Shown piece after piece: positions 49,648 through 57,767 of a stretch of 64,000 bases of DNA. Position numbers and translations under genes: made by a program. The DNA comes from Bdellovibrio reynosensis (GTDB taxonomy: Bacteria > Bdellovibrionota > Bdellovibrionia > Bdellovibrionales > Bdellovibrionaceae), in contig NZ_CP093442.1 in assembly GCF_022814725.1 (NCBI RefSeq), positions 868,001-932,000 on the forward strand, given 5' to 3'. The notes beneath the pieces are model-generated. The model was given only the letters and a program-made list of their open reading frames with translations. It was not told the DNA's origin and ran no database searches. Position 1 is the first letter of the stretch. Each line of letters starts with the position of its first letter.

Positions 49648-52600
49648 TTAGGCTTGATAACCCGTGAACTTAGCTAGTTTCGCCCTAAACCACATTTTAA
49701 AGTCTTCGATGAATCCGAAGGCTGCTGGCACGATAAGCAATGTTAAAAGCGTTGAGCTTATCAAACCACCAATGATCGCAATCCCCATCGAGGTGCGCAT
49801 TGCTGACGCTTCATTCAGACCAATAGCAATTGGAATCATCCCGGCAATCAAAGCCAAAGACGTCATCAGAATGGGACGAAGACGCGTGCGGCAGGCTTTT
49901 AAAATCGCCGCATTTCGTTCCAGCCCTTCATGAATTAACTGATTGGTATAATCGACAAGCAAGATAGAGTTCTTCGCCACAACCCCTAACAACAACACAA
50001 TCCCGATAAGCGAGAAAATATCGATGGTCTTACCAAAGATCAATAACGCTAAGAATGCACCCGTCATAGCAAGCGGTAAAGCTAAAAGTATCGAAAATGG
50101 TGTGATGAAACTTTCATACAAGCTCGCTAGAACTAGATAAATGAAAGTAACACCTAGGAAGATCGCTAATAACATATTGGCGATCAATTCTTTAAAGTCA
50201 TCGGCCTGACCTTGAAAAGCGTATTCCACACCTTGCGGTGGCGGCAGATCTTTTTTCACGATGTTTTCAATTTCCGTAGAAATAGAACCTAAGGCGCCGC
50301 CCTTGGCGATATTTCCAGAAATTTGAATGTAACGACCTTTATTCTGACGATTGATTTGCGAATAACCAAAGGCGTCTTCGCCTTGGGCAATCCTCGCTAA
50401 AGGAATCATGTTGTAATTTGAATTCGGCACAAGAGTCGTAGAGAATTGGTTACGCAGATCGCGGTACATTTCTTCAAAACGCACACGGATTTTATAATCG
50501 ATTCCTTTTTCACGATAAATCGCTTGTTCGTTACCTTCCGTGCGGTTACGAAGTTCAGCACCTGCTGTCACGGTAGAAACACCCAAGGCTTCTGACTTCT
50601 GGCGATCAAAGACCACATGGAATTCCGGTTTACCGGAACGGAAGTTCGTATCAACATCCACAAGGCCCGGAATCTTTTTCATTCTTTCAACAAGCTTCGC
50701 TGCGTATGCATTTAGCTCTTCTAGATTTTCACCTTGAATATTTAAGTTCAAAGGTTTTTGTCCTGAGTTCACAGCATCGATATCACCAATTGATACGATC
50801 GCTTGCTTTTCAAATTCTTTTAACTTTTCACGCACGGATTCTTTATAGTCTGTCGTCGTCATGCTGCGATTTTTACGCTCGACTAGACGAACGAACAACG
50901 AAGCTTTGTTGGATTCATTGTTGGTATTTCCGATGATCGCAAGTACCATATCAACGGCACTGTCCCCTTCGAAAAGTTTTTCAACTTTTTCAGTGAAGTT
51001 GCTAGTCGCCAATAAAGAAGAACCCACTGGCAGCTCAATCGTCACCGCGAACTCCCCGTTATCCGGGGACGGCAAGAAAGTTTTCGGAATGAAAGCGATG
51101 GACACCAATGATCCAAAGAAGATCACAGTCCCCGCCAATAAAACTTTCTTCGGATTGAACAAGGTGTATTTCAATGTTCTTTCATAGAAGTCTTCAAGGC
51201 GAGTTTGGAAGCGATCAAATGCTTTCAACATGCGGCCGATAATGCCATTTCCCTTATCATGCTCATTTGGATGAGCAAGGTAAGCAGACAACATGGGCGC
51301 CACCGTGAAGGCATCAAACAATGAAATTAACATTGTAAATACGATGGTTAAACCGAACTGCATAAAGAACTGACCGATAATCCCTTGCAAGAAAGAGATC
51401 GGACCAAACACCGCAATAACAACTAAGGTGGTTGCGATCACGGCCATGGCTACTTCTTTTGTTCCCTCTAAAGCAGCATCTTTTGGTTTTTTACCCATTT
51501 CCAAGTGCCGGAAAATATTTTCCCGCACGACGATGGCATCGTCGATAAGAAGACCTACCGCCAACGAAAGAGCCAAAAGAGTCATAATATTAATAGTGAA
51601 GCCCATGGCATACATGATCACAAATCCGCCTAAAAGCGAGTTTGGTAAAGCCATGGCAGTAATGAATGTCGAACGACCAGAGCCTAGGAAGAAAAACACC
51701 ACGATTACGCAAAGAATAATACCGATGATGATAGATTCTTGAACGTCATAAACGTTCATACGGATTGGAATAGAAGTATCACGCACTAAAGTAACTTCGG
51801 CCTTCAAGTTCTTTTCTTGAAGGAACTTATTCACCTTTTCAATGTTCTGCTTAACACTGTCGGCAACAGCCACAGTATTTGAACCACGCTGTTTATAAAC
51901 GTTCATCAAAAGGGCTTTTTTACCTTTGATACGACCCATAGTTTTTTGGTCTTCAAGACTTCTAACCACGCGGCCCACGTTTTTAACTTGAACGGCTTTA
52001 TCAGAACCTACGAAGCTGACGTTCACATCAGAAATTTGCTTTAGGTCCGTGAACTCCCCGGAAGTTCTTAGCGTGGTTTCATTTTTAGGATTTTCAATTT
52101 TCCCAATAGGAATATCTTTAGAGGTTTCAATAATTCTTTGTGAAACCTGAAGCATCGAAATCTTACGATCTTGAAGTTTATTTTTATCAATAAGAACGTG
52201 AATTTCTTGCTTACGACCACCGAAGATATCCACCTGACCGATGTCGTTTAAGCGTTCAAATTGGGGCTTAATGAGCTCGCTCGCAATATCGTAAGCTTCA
52301 CCTTCTGGAAGTTCAGAAGTAACAGCCAAGGTAATTACGGGCTGATCGGCAGGGTCAAAGCGGCGGATCACGGGCTCATAAATATCCGCTGGCAAATCTC
52401 TGCGGATATTGCCGATACGGTTACGAACTTCTTGTTCAACTTCTTTGATGTCCGTGCCTAACTTAAACTCCAAGATTATAACCGCTACGCTATCAAGATT
52501 GTTTGAAGTCAGAGTTTTAAGACCTGATATACTTCCCACTTCATCTTCGATGGGCTTGGAAACTTGCTTTTCTAAATCCAGTGGCGAAGCACCAGGGTAA

Positions 52601-52749
52601 GTCACTTGCACAAACAGAACCGGAAATGTCACATCCGGAAACATATCCACTGGCATTTTCTTTAACGAGAAAAAACCCAGGATCAGCATCAACAATACGA
52701 TACAAGTAATAAAAATAGGTCGTTTAATCGACAGACTAGGCAAATTCAT
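49648..52749 (-). CDS. RND multidrug efflux transporter (HAE1/AcrB family)
   Basis: The 1033-residue inner-membrane RND transporter has 12 hydrophobic helices and two large periplasmic loops. The N-terminal start (S-I-K-R-P-I-F-I-T) is typical. The proton-relay Asp pair of helix 4 is seen in G-L-L-I-D-D-A-I-V-V (about residues 402-403), as in AcrB. It pumps hydrophobic compounds out using protons, normally in a tripartite complex with TolC and a periplasmic adaptor. It lies 2 bp after the TolC-like gene in a TetR-TolC-RND operon, and no adaptor gene is present in the window. Substrates unknown. Confidence 0.93.
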   Translation of the reverse strand: MNLPSLSIKRPIFITCIVLLMLILGFFSLKKMPVDMFPDVTFPVLFVQVTYPGASPLDLEKQVSKPIEDEVGSISGLKTLTSNNLDSVAVIILEFKLGTDIKEVEQEVRNRIGNIRRDLPADIYEPVIRRFDPADQPVITLAVTSELPEGEAYDIASELIKPQFERLNDIGQVDIFGGRKQEIHVLIDKNKLQDRKISMLQVSQRIIETSKDIPIGKIENPKNETTLRTSGEFTDLKQISDVNVSFVGSDKAVQVKNVGRVVRSLEDQKTMGRIKGKKALLMNVYKQRGSNTVAVADSVKQNIEKVNKFLQEKNLKAEVTLVRDTSIPIRMNVYDVQESIIIGIILCVIVVFFFLGSGRSTFITAMALPNSLLGGFVIMYAMGFTINIMTLLALSLAVGLLIDDAIVVRENIFRHLEMGKKPKDAALEGTKEVAMAVIATTLVVIAVFGPISFLQGIIGQFFMQFGLTIVFTMLISLFDAFTVAPMLSAYLAHPNEHDKGNGIIGRMLKAFDRFQTRLEDFYERTLKYTLFNPKKVLLAGTVIFFGSLVSIAFIPKTFLPSPDNGEFAVTIELPVGSSLLATSNFTEKVEKLFEGDSAVDMVLAIIGNTNNESNKASLFVRLVERKNRSMTTTDYKESVREKLKEFEKQAIVSIGDIDAVNSGQKPLNLNIQGENLEELNAYAAKLVERMKKIPGLVDVDTNFRSGKPEFHVVFDRQKSEALGVSTVTAGAELRNRTEGNEQAIYREKGIDYKIRVRFEEMYRDLRNQFSTTLVPNSNYNMIPLARIAQGEDAFGYSQINRQNKGRYIQISGNIAKGGALGSISTEIENIVKKDLPPPQGVEYAFQGQADDFKELIANMLLAIFLGVTFIYLVLASLYESFITPFSILLALPLAMTGAFLALLIFGKTIDIFSLIGIVLLLGVVAKNSILLVDYTNQLIHEGLERNAAILKACRTRLRPILMTSLALIAGMIPIAIGLNEASAMRTSMGIAIIGGLISSTLLTLLIVPAAFGFIEDFKMWFRAKLAKFTGYQA

Positions 52750-52751
52750 TT

Positions 52752-54182
52752 TTAGTTCTCCTCAATGACGACAAACATTCGTCCTTGAGCCTCCATCTTT
52801 CTTTGTTCAGATTTCAGTCGTGTCAGCATCAATTCCGCTTCGGCAGCGTCTTCTTCAGCTTTAATAACATTGGCCGTGATTGAACGGCCTTTATTAAATA
52901 AATCTGCCTGGGCTTTTGCTGCTGCCACTTGAAGTTTCGCAATTTCAGAAGCTGTTTCAATTCTTTTGCTCATTTCAGAATAACGGCGGTTGAGTTCAAT
53001 CCAAGCGCTTTCACTGTCGAGCATTTTTCTTTCGCTTTGCAGTTTGGCCGCTAAAGCGTTCTTACGGGCTGCGGATTGAGCAGAGTTTTTAACGTCAGTA
53101 TCGAAATCGTACGTCAAGTTCAAACCCACTTTCCATGTCGGAAGAGATGAATCAGTCCACTTTGCAGTTGCTTCAGAAATCGTCTTATCCTGTTGCAAAT
53201 TATTTGTATTATAGGAGCCTGAAAGGACTATATCAGGCCGAAAGTTATCTTCGATCTCGCGGGACTCTAAAGCTCGCGCTTTTGCAGTTAATGCAGCCAA
53301 GTAGGCATCCAGAGCCATAACTTTGCCGCCTTTTGCATTCACCATTGAATTTAAACTGCGAGATGAAGAAATATCCCCGGTTATTTCAGGCAAATTTTCT
53401 GAATCAGAAAGTTCAAGAAAATCCCGAATTTTTCTTTTAGCCGCTGCAAAATCATCTTCAGCAGAAATAACCGCCAATTGGCGGGCCCCCACCAAAGCTT
53501 GTGTTGATAAAAGATCGGCACGCTCACTGATCCCATCATTCACTCGGCGTCGGGTCCAAGCTTCAATGCGTTTCGCACGCTCTAAGGAAGCACGCCCGAT
53601 TTTTAAATATTCATCTAAATAAATATAATCCCAATATGCTTTTTCCGCTTCGATCAAGAGCTGCTTTCTATTTAGGTCAAAGCTACCGACTTCAGCTTCC
53701 GTTGCGGCATCCTGACGCTCCCAACGCAGTCTTGTAGCGCGACCAAACGAATCTTTCCAAAGTGACTGGGAAATACCGACTCCCAAAGAGCCATAAGAAA
53801 ACTTCTGTAATGAAGGAACAAACAAAGTTCCTTCATTTTCAACTTCATTGGCGGCGGCATCTACGCTGACTGAAGTACCGGTTGAAAACTTTTTGGCAAG
53901 TCCTAGCTTTAGATCTTTAGCCGTCGTCTCTGTGGCCCCCAACATCGCAAATTGTCCTAATGGGCTCTTGTCACTTAAATAACCCAAACCCGCTGTCAGA
54001 CGCGGATTGAGCTCTAAATCTGCGCTAAGTCTGCGCTCTTGCGCAGCCTCCGTAGAAACAGAGAAAGACTTAATCAATCTATGGTTGCTTTCGACAGCCT
54101 TAAGATACTCTTGAAGATTCATTGCAAGAGCTGGAGGTTGCCATAGTGCTAATAGTATTCCTACAAAGGCTCCCTTTTTCAT
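52752..54182 (-). CDS. TolC-like outer-membrane efflux protein
   Basis: The 476-residue OEP-family protein has a signal peptide (to about residue 20, P-P-A-L-A) followed by two repeated halves of long heptad-rich helices and short beta segments, as in the TolC trimer. Characteristic R-x-x-x-A segments (E-K-A-Y-W-D-Y-I; R-K-Q-L-L-I-E) can be seen. It forms the outer-membrane exit duct for the adjacent RND pump. It is coupled to the upstream TetR gene by a 4-bp overlap and to the RND gene by a 2-bp gap. Confidence 0.88.
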   Translation of the reverse strand: MKKGAFVGILLALWQPPALAMNLQEYLKAVESNHRLIKSFSVSTEAAQERRLSADLELNPRLTAGLGYLSDKSPLGQFAMLGATETTAKDLKLGLAKKFSTGTSVSVDAAANEVENEGTLFVPSLQKFSYGSLGVGISQSLWKDSFGRATRLRWERQDAATEAEVGSFDLNRKQLLIEAEKAYWDYIYLDEYLKIGRASLERAKRIEAWTRRRVNDGISERADLLSTQALVGARQLAVISAEDDFAAAKRKIRDFLELSDSENLPEITGDISSSRSLNSMVNAKGGKVMALDAYLAALTAKARALESREIEDNFRPDIVLSGSYNTNNLQQDKTISEATAKWTDSSLPTWKVGLNLTYDFDTDVKNSAQSAARKNALAAKLQSERKMLDSESAWIELNRRYSEMSKRIETASEIAKLQVAAAKAQADLFNKGRSITANVIKAEEDAAEAELMLTRLKSEQRKMEAQGRMFVVIEEN

Positions 54183-54826
54183 TTCAATATCCCTTCTACA
54201 AACAACAATGATACTTGCTTAACAAACTGTTCTTTTTTTTGCGGCAAACTATAAAGCTTGCTATTCCAGGTGCACTTACAGTCAAACATATTAAAATATC
54301 CCAACAACCCTTCCACCAGATACACCATGAAAAAATGCGGATTGATGTTCTTACTTACGACGCCGGCTTTTTGTCCCTTTGTGATAATGGCAATCATTTT
54401 ATCACCTGCGTTCGTCAGAAGATGCTCTTGAATCTCTCGACAAAATGGCAAACCTTCTAGCTTTTCGCGAGTCATGATTTTAGCCATGTTAGGATTTGCA
54501 ACCCGCATATCGATAAAATTATTTACCAGGGTCATGATGGCGCGCTGAATGGACTTTGCACTGACTTCATCTTGTTCGAATTCGTCGGTGACTTCTTGAA
54601 TCTGGGCAAATATTTTTCCGCTGAATTCTTGAATGGCGGTTTTATACAAGCCTTCTTTACCACCAAAATAATAACTTATAAGACTTAGATTTAATCCCGA
54701 AGCTTTGGCAATATCCCGGGTGCTGACGCCATGAAGTCCATCTCGAGCAAAAAGCTCAATGGCAGCGTCCATTATTTTTTGTCGGGCGCCCAACTCTTCA
54801 GGGCTGAAGGATTTGTTGGAATTCAT
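54179..54826 (-). CDS. TetR/AcrR-family repressor of the efflux operon
   Basis: The 215-residue protein has an N-terminal TetR HTH (I-M-D-A-A-I-E-L-F-A-R-D-G-L-H-G-V-S-T-R-D-I-A, residues about 14-60) and a larger helical ligand domain resembling the CerR (DUF1956) type, with C-K-C near the end. It is the first gene of the operon and overlaps the TolC gene by 4 bp, so it most likely represses its own transcript until an effector binds. The AT-rich sequence upstream (TTAATCAATTGATTAA region, 54857-54872) is a near-palindrome and a plausible operator. Confidence 0.87.
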   Translation of the reverse strand: MNSNKSFSPEELGARQKIMDAAIELFARDGLHGVSTRDIAKASGLNLSLISYYFGGKEGLYKTAIQEFSGKIFAQIQEVTDEFEQDEVSAKSIQRAIMTLVNNFIDMRVANPNMAKIMTREKLEGLPFCREIQEHLLTNAGDKMIAIITKGQKAGVVSKNINPHFFMVYLVEGLLGYFNMFDCKCTWNSKLYSLPQKKEQFVKQVSLLFVEGILK

Positions 54827-54915
54827 GGCATTAACGTTATGTCAGGGAAAAAAGTTAATCAATTGATTAAATCAAACGATTAAATATATACATGTTTTTA
54901 TTTACGCGCGCATTC

Positions 54916-54942
54916 AAAAAAAGCCCCGTTGTATGGGGGCTT
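54916..54942 (-). terminator. Terminator of the small Cys-rich lipoprotein gene
   Basis: AAGCCCC (54921-54927) pairs with GGGGCTT (54936-54942); on the minus strand the stem is followed by seven or more Ts. It separates the small gene from the TetR operon. Confidence 0.8.
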
Positions 54943-54971
54943 ATTGAAATCGCACTTTTATTTGGCCAGAA

Positions 54972-55151
54972 CTATTTAGATTCAGCCGCGCAATCTGCGC
55001 AGGTTTTCCCAGTCTCACACTCTCCAGAGCAGCCCTTTTTCGCAGTCTTGTGTTGTGCACAATCACAACCTTCATGACCTGCATGTTTATGCGCACATGC
55101 GCCCATCATAAATACTGCCGAAGCTGCCAAAAGAATCATTTTAAAGTTCAT
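54972..55151 (-). CDS. Small cysteine-rich lipoprotein (59 residues)
   Basis: This short frame has all the marks of a gene. An AAGGAG SD lies before the ATG at 55151, and a lipoprotein signal ends in M-M-G-A-C with lipid Cys19. The mature 41-residue part is very Cys/His-rich: H-K-H-A-G-H, C-D-C, C-S-G-E-C and C-A-D-C. It has a matching downstream terminator. The mature peptide has seven cysteines and four histidines, so metal (Cu/Zn/Hg) binding or redox buffering at the outer membrane is likely (inference). I recognise no named family. It stands between the efflux operon and a divergent nuclease, flanked by inverted repeats. Confidence 0.82.
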   Translation of the reverse strand: MNFKMILLAASAVFMMGACAHKHAGHEGCDCAQHKTAKKGCSGECETGKTCADCAAESK

Positions 55152-55197
55152 GCCTTACTCCTTGTTAGACATCAAAAGCTTAACGAAATGCTTTGGT

Positions 55198-55273
55198 TTG
55201 AACAATAAATACAATGTTGCACCCTGCCTTTTTTGGACATCCCAGGCCTATATATTGTTCAATGCTTAAGCAT
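55198..55273. promoter_or_regulatory. Inverted repeats between the small lipoprotein and nuclease genes
   Basis: TTGAACAATA (55198-55207) is perfectly mirrored by TATTGTTCAA (55253-55262), 45 bp apart. The palindrome ATGCTTAAGCAT (55262-55273) adjoins it. Candidate paired operator in the divergent promoter region. Confidence 0.5.
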
Positions 55274-55395
55274 ATTTGGCGTCTTTAATGGACTTAATGC
55301 ACAGCCCACGATGGTAACGAAACCCTAACATAATGATTTGTTGAAACTATCTACGAACTAAGGCTTAATGACTTCGATTCGCGGAGGGGACCGGA

Positions 55396-56274
55396 ATGAC
55401 TAAACTAACGGGATTGATTTTATGGGGAGTGTTTTCAGCACTGTCCGCCTATGCCCGCCCTTCCGACACTGCACATGTTGCCCGACCAGTTCCAGTCTAT
55501 AACGAATACCTGACCATCAACGAAAAAACTCAATCAGAAGTGGATTCAAAAAAAAGAACCACAGAAAATGCTTTTGATTATTCTGCAGAGTTTGCTGTTG
55601 AAAAGTTTGTGACGACAGTAAAAAAAGTCATCAGTTTGTTAAACTGGCAACTTCATAATTTACAACGCCCTATTCCAACCGAAGCCTACATTCGAAAACT
55701 TCATTTCGGCCGTTGGATTAACGATCCTACCGATGACACCTGCATGAACACGCGAGCTAAAGTATTGGTTCGTGATAGCGCAGACGACGTCACCTACCGT
55801 GGCAATAAACAATGCGTGGTCGATACGGGACGTTGGACAGATCCGTATTCAAGTATTGAAACCACTGATTCCCGCGAGATTCAAATCGATCACATGGTTC
55901 CGTTAAAGCATGCCTATATGGCGGGTGCGTGGAAATGGGATTATAAAACTCGCTGCCTTTATGCGAACTACCTTGGATATAAAAATCATCTTGTGCCAGC
56001 AACAGTCCACGAAAACACTTCAAAAGGTGATCGCGGCCCTGAACAATATCTTCCGCCTGAATTAAACTATCGCTGCGAATACGTAAAAAATTGGCTGATG
56101 ATAAAACTTATTTGGCAATTAAACATGACCATGGATGAGGCTCAGACCATCCACGAAGTTGTAACTAATTATGGCTGCGATGCCGGCCGCTATAAAGTCA
56201 GCAAAGAAGAACTTTCCCAGCAGCGCCAATATATTCAAGACAATCTTGAATTCTGCATGATCAACAAACGATGA
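55396..56274 (+). CDS. Secreted HNH-type nuclease (DUF1524)
   Basis: The 292-residue protein has a signal peptide (M-T-K-L-T-G... S-A-Y-A) followed by a DUF1524/GmrSD_C-type HNH nuclease domain. The beta-beta-alpha metal motif reads I-Q-I-D-H-M-V-P-L (about residue 162-170), and the matching H/N segment reads N-H-L-V-P-A-T-V-H-E-N-T-S-K-G-D. Cys pairs suggest disulphides in a periplasmic or exported enzyme. It should cut DNA, perhaps prey DNA or extracellular DNA (inference). It is translationally coupled to a pseudouridine synthase (4-bp overlap). The SD GGAGGGG precedes the ATG. Confidence 0.85.
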   Translation: MTKLTGLILWGVFSALSAYARPSDTAHVARPVPVYNEYLTINEKTQSEVDSKKRTTENAFDYSAEFAVEKFVTTVKKVISLLNWQLHNLQRPIPTEAYIRKLHFGRWINDPTDDTCMNTRAKVLVRDSADDVTYRGNKQCVVDTGRWTDPYSSIETTDSREIQIDHMVPLKHAYMAGAWKWDYKTRCLYANYLGYKNHLVPATVHENTSKGDRGPEQYLPPELNYRCEYVKNWLMIKLIWQLNMTMDEAQTIHEVVTNYGCDAGRYKVSKEELSQQRQYIQDNLEFCMINKR

Positions 56275-56945
56275 TGTTTAAAATCCTCTTTGAGGATGAA
56301 TACTTCCTCGTCGCAGAAAAGCCTTCAGGACTTCCTTCACAGCCCACAGTGGACAAGCGTCGTCCTGATTTTTTCACGCAATTAAAAAAGCAACTGACTG
56401 AAGAACGCGGCCCGAATTACTTGGGTCTGCATCATCGCTTAGACCGCGATACTTCAGGTCTGATGATTTTTGCGAAGGTCAAAGAAGCCAACGAACCGTT
56501 AGCGAACCTTTTTAAAAAGCATCTGATTCAGAAGACCTATCTTTGCTTCACCAAAAAACAAAAATGCCCAGATGCTTGGGAAGTAAAAAACCACTTAGCT
56601 GAAACCCGCGATGCCGAACTAAAGAAAATGAAAATGCACTCGGTTCGCTCGGGCGGAGTCAAAGCCCACACTCTTTTTAAAAAGCTTCAAGAATTTCCAA
56701 AGGCATTGCTGGTTGAGGCAAAACCTTTAACAGGACGAATGCATCAGATCCGAGTTCATTTAGCCGAACAAGGCCTTGGAATCTATGGCGATGATATTTA
56801 TGCTGCTCCAAAAAAACCAGCTCCGCCAAGACTTATGTTACACGCTTTGCGCTTAGAATTCACCCATCCCTTCAACCAAGAAAAAATGAACATTGAATGT
56901 CCCCTTCCCCCCGACATGGAAGATTTCCAAAAATCCTTAAGTTAA
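56271..56945 (+). CDS. RluA-family pseudouridine synthase
   Basis: The 224-residue protein has the family catalytic motif H-R-L-D-R-D-T-S-G (about residues 52-60), whose Asp attacks the uridine. It has G-R-M-H-Q-I-R-V-H near residue 160 and a C-terminal L-H-A-L-R-L-E-F. It lacks an S4 domain, so it is of the short RluA/TruC-like type that modifies rRNA or tRNA. The 5' end overlaps the nuclease gene by 4 bp, giving an RNA-modification gene an unexpected partner. The target site cannot be told. Confidence 0.88.
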   Translation: MMFKILFEDEYFLVAEKPSGLPSQPTVDKRRPDFFTQLKKQLTEERGPNYLGLHHRLDRDTSGLMIFAKVKEANEPLANLFKKHLIQKTYLCFTKKQKCPDAWEVKNHLAETRDAELKKMKMHSVRSGGVKAHTLFKKLQEFPKALLVEAKPLTGRMHQIRVHLAEQGLGIYGDDIYAAPKKPAPPRLMLHALRLEFTHPFNQEKMNIECPLPPDMEDFQKSLS

Positions 56946-56951
56946 AACATT

Positions 56952-56980
56952 TTGAAGTTAACAAATTCACATTATATGAT
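56952..56980 (+). promoter_or_regulatory. Candidate sigma-70 promoter placing transcription at the GNAT start codon
   Basis: TTGAAG (56952-56957), a 17-base spacer and TATGAT (56975-56980) form a good sigma-70 promoter. The expected transcription start is 56987, the A of the gene's ATG, and no SD is seen. This predicts a leaderless mRNA. Confidence 0.5.
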
Positions 56981-56986
56981 TTAAGA

Positions 56987-57421
56987 ATGCCACCTTATTC
57001 AACTCGTAAGGCCCTTTCGTCGGACCTGAATTTTTTAACGCAAGTTCATCACACGACTTTAAAACAATACGTAGAAAAAATTTGGCACTGGGAAGAATCC
57101 ATACAGGATGAATTCGTGAAAAGAGAATTCGAAACAGGACGAATTGAAATTATTCAAGCCGGGAATACAGACTTCGGCTATTTACACCTGGCCAAGACAG
57201 AAGAAAAAGTACAAATCGTAAATATCTTGATACTTCCGGAACATCAAGGAAAGGGCTTAGGCACAACCATTATAAAAGACCTCATAGCTAAAACAAAATC
57301 AGCAAACATGACCCTAGAACTCGGCGTTTTCAAAATAAACACCAAAGCTAAATCCCTCTACGAAAAATTAGGCTTCAAAACATTCAACGAAACCAAAACC
57401 CACTATCAAATGAGAATCTAA
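56987..57421 (+). CDS. GNAT-family N-acetyltransferase
   Basis: The frame starts further upstream inside rluA, but the ATG at 56987 starts the domain (M-P-P-Y-S-T-R-K-A) and has a promoter immediately before it; 144 residues. The acetyl-CoA motif E-H-Q-G-K-G-L-G-T-T follows the I-L-I-L-P strand, and Y-E-K-L-G-F-K-T closes the domain. The acceptor is unknown. Codon use is unusually A-rich (many ATA, CTA, AAA) for the window. No SD is seen, consistent with leaderless translation (inference). Confidence 0.8.
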   Translation: MPPYSTRKALSSDLNFLTQVHHTTLKQYVEKIWHWEESIQDEFVKREFETGRIEIIQAGNTDFGYLHLAKTEEKVQIVNILILPEHQGKGLGTTIIKDLIAKTKSANMTLELGVFKINTKAKSLYEKLGFKTFNETKTHYQMRI

Positions 57422-57455
57422 CAAAAAAGACCAAAGCACAGCCCAAAAAAAGCCA

Positions 57456-57600
57456 GGCACCATTTCCTCTTCTTTCGCAAGTTCCGCAGCAATGCGCAGC
57501 TAAACGAAGCCAAAGAATACCGACGAACCAGTATAAACCTTAATTAGTACAAATAAAAAAGAGCGAGGACTGTCTGAAGCGAAAGAAGAGGAAATGGTGC
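57456..57600. repeat. 23-bp perfect inverted repeat, one arm inside tRNA-Leu
   Basis: The left arm 57456-57478 and right arm 57578-57600 are exact reverse complements with a 99-base loop. The right arm's last seven bases are the 3' end of the tRNA gene (minus strand reading GGCACCA). On the minus strand the second arm is followed closely by TTTTTTT, so the whole may act as a very long terminator that uses the tRNA 3' end. Confidence 0.75.
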
Positions 57601-57686
57601 CCCGGGCCGGACTTGAACCGGCACGCCCCTGTAAAGGAAGCTCAGGATTTTAAGTCCTGTGCGTCTACCAGTTTCGCCACCGGGGC
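57594..57686 (-). tRNA. tRNA-Leu (anticodon UAA)
   Basis: A 93-nt tRNA on the minus strand with encoded CCA. The 5' acceptor arm is GCCCCGG, the D-arm G-C-G-A-A-A-C-T-G-G-T-A-G-A-C-G-C, the anticodon stem CAGGA/TCCTG with loop CTTAAAA (anticodon TAA), and a long class II variable arm follows. The T-arm is GCCGG-TTCAAGT-CCGGC. By my count the 3' acceptor strand has one G more (CCGGGGGC) than needed to match the 5' strand, giving a bulge; this should be rechecked. Confidence 0.93.
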
Positions 57687-57767
57687 ACATCGTGAAGAAC
57701 AAAACTAATCATTTCTTTGGTAAAGGTCAATGAATTGACCCCTTCGCCAAGCCGCGTTTAGTCAATG

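Noticed and set aside
57456-57600. tRNA-associated integration site (att)
   Set aside because: The repeat is inverted, no integrase or direct repeat is near, and a long hairpin explains it better.
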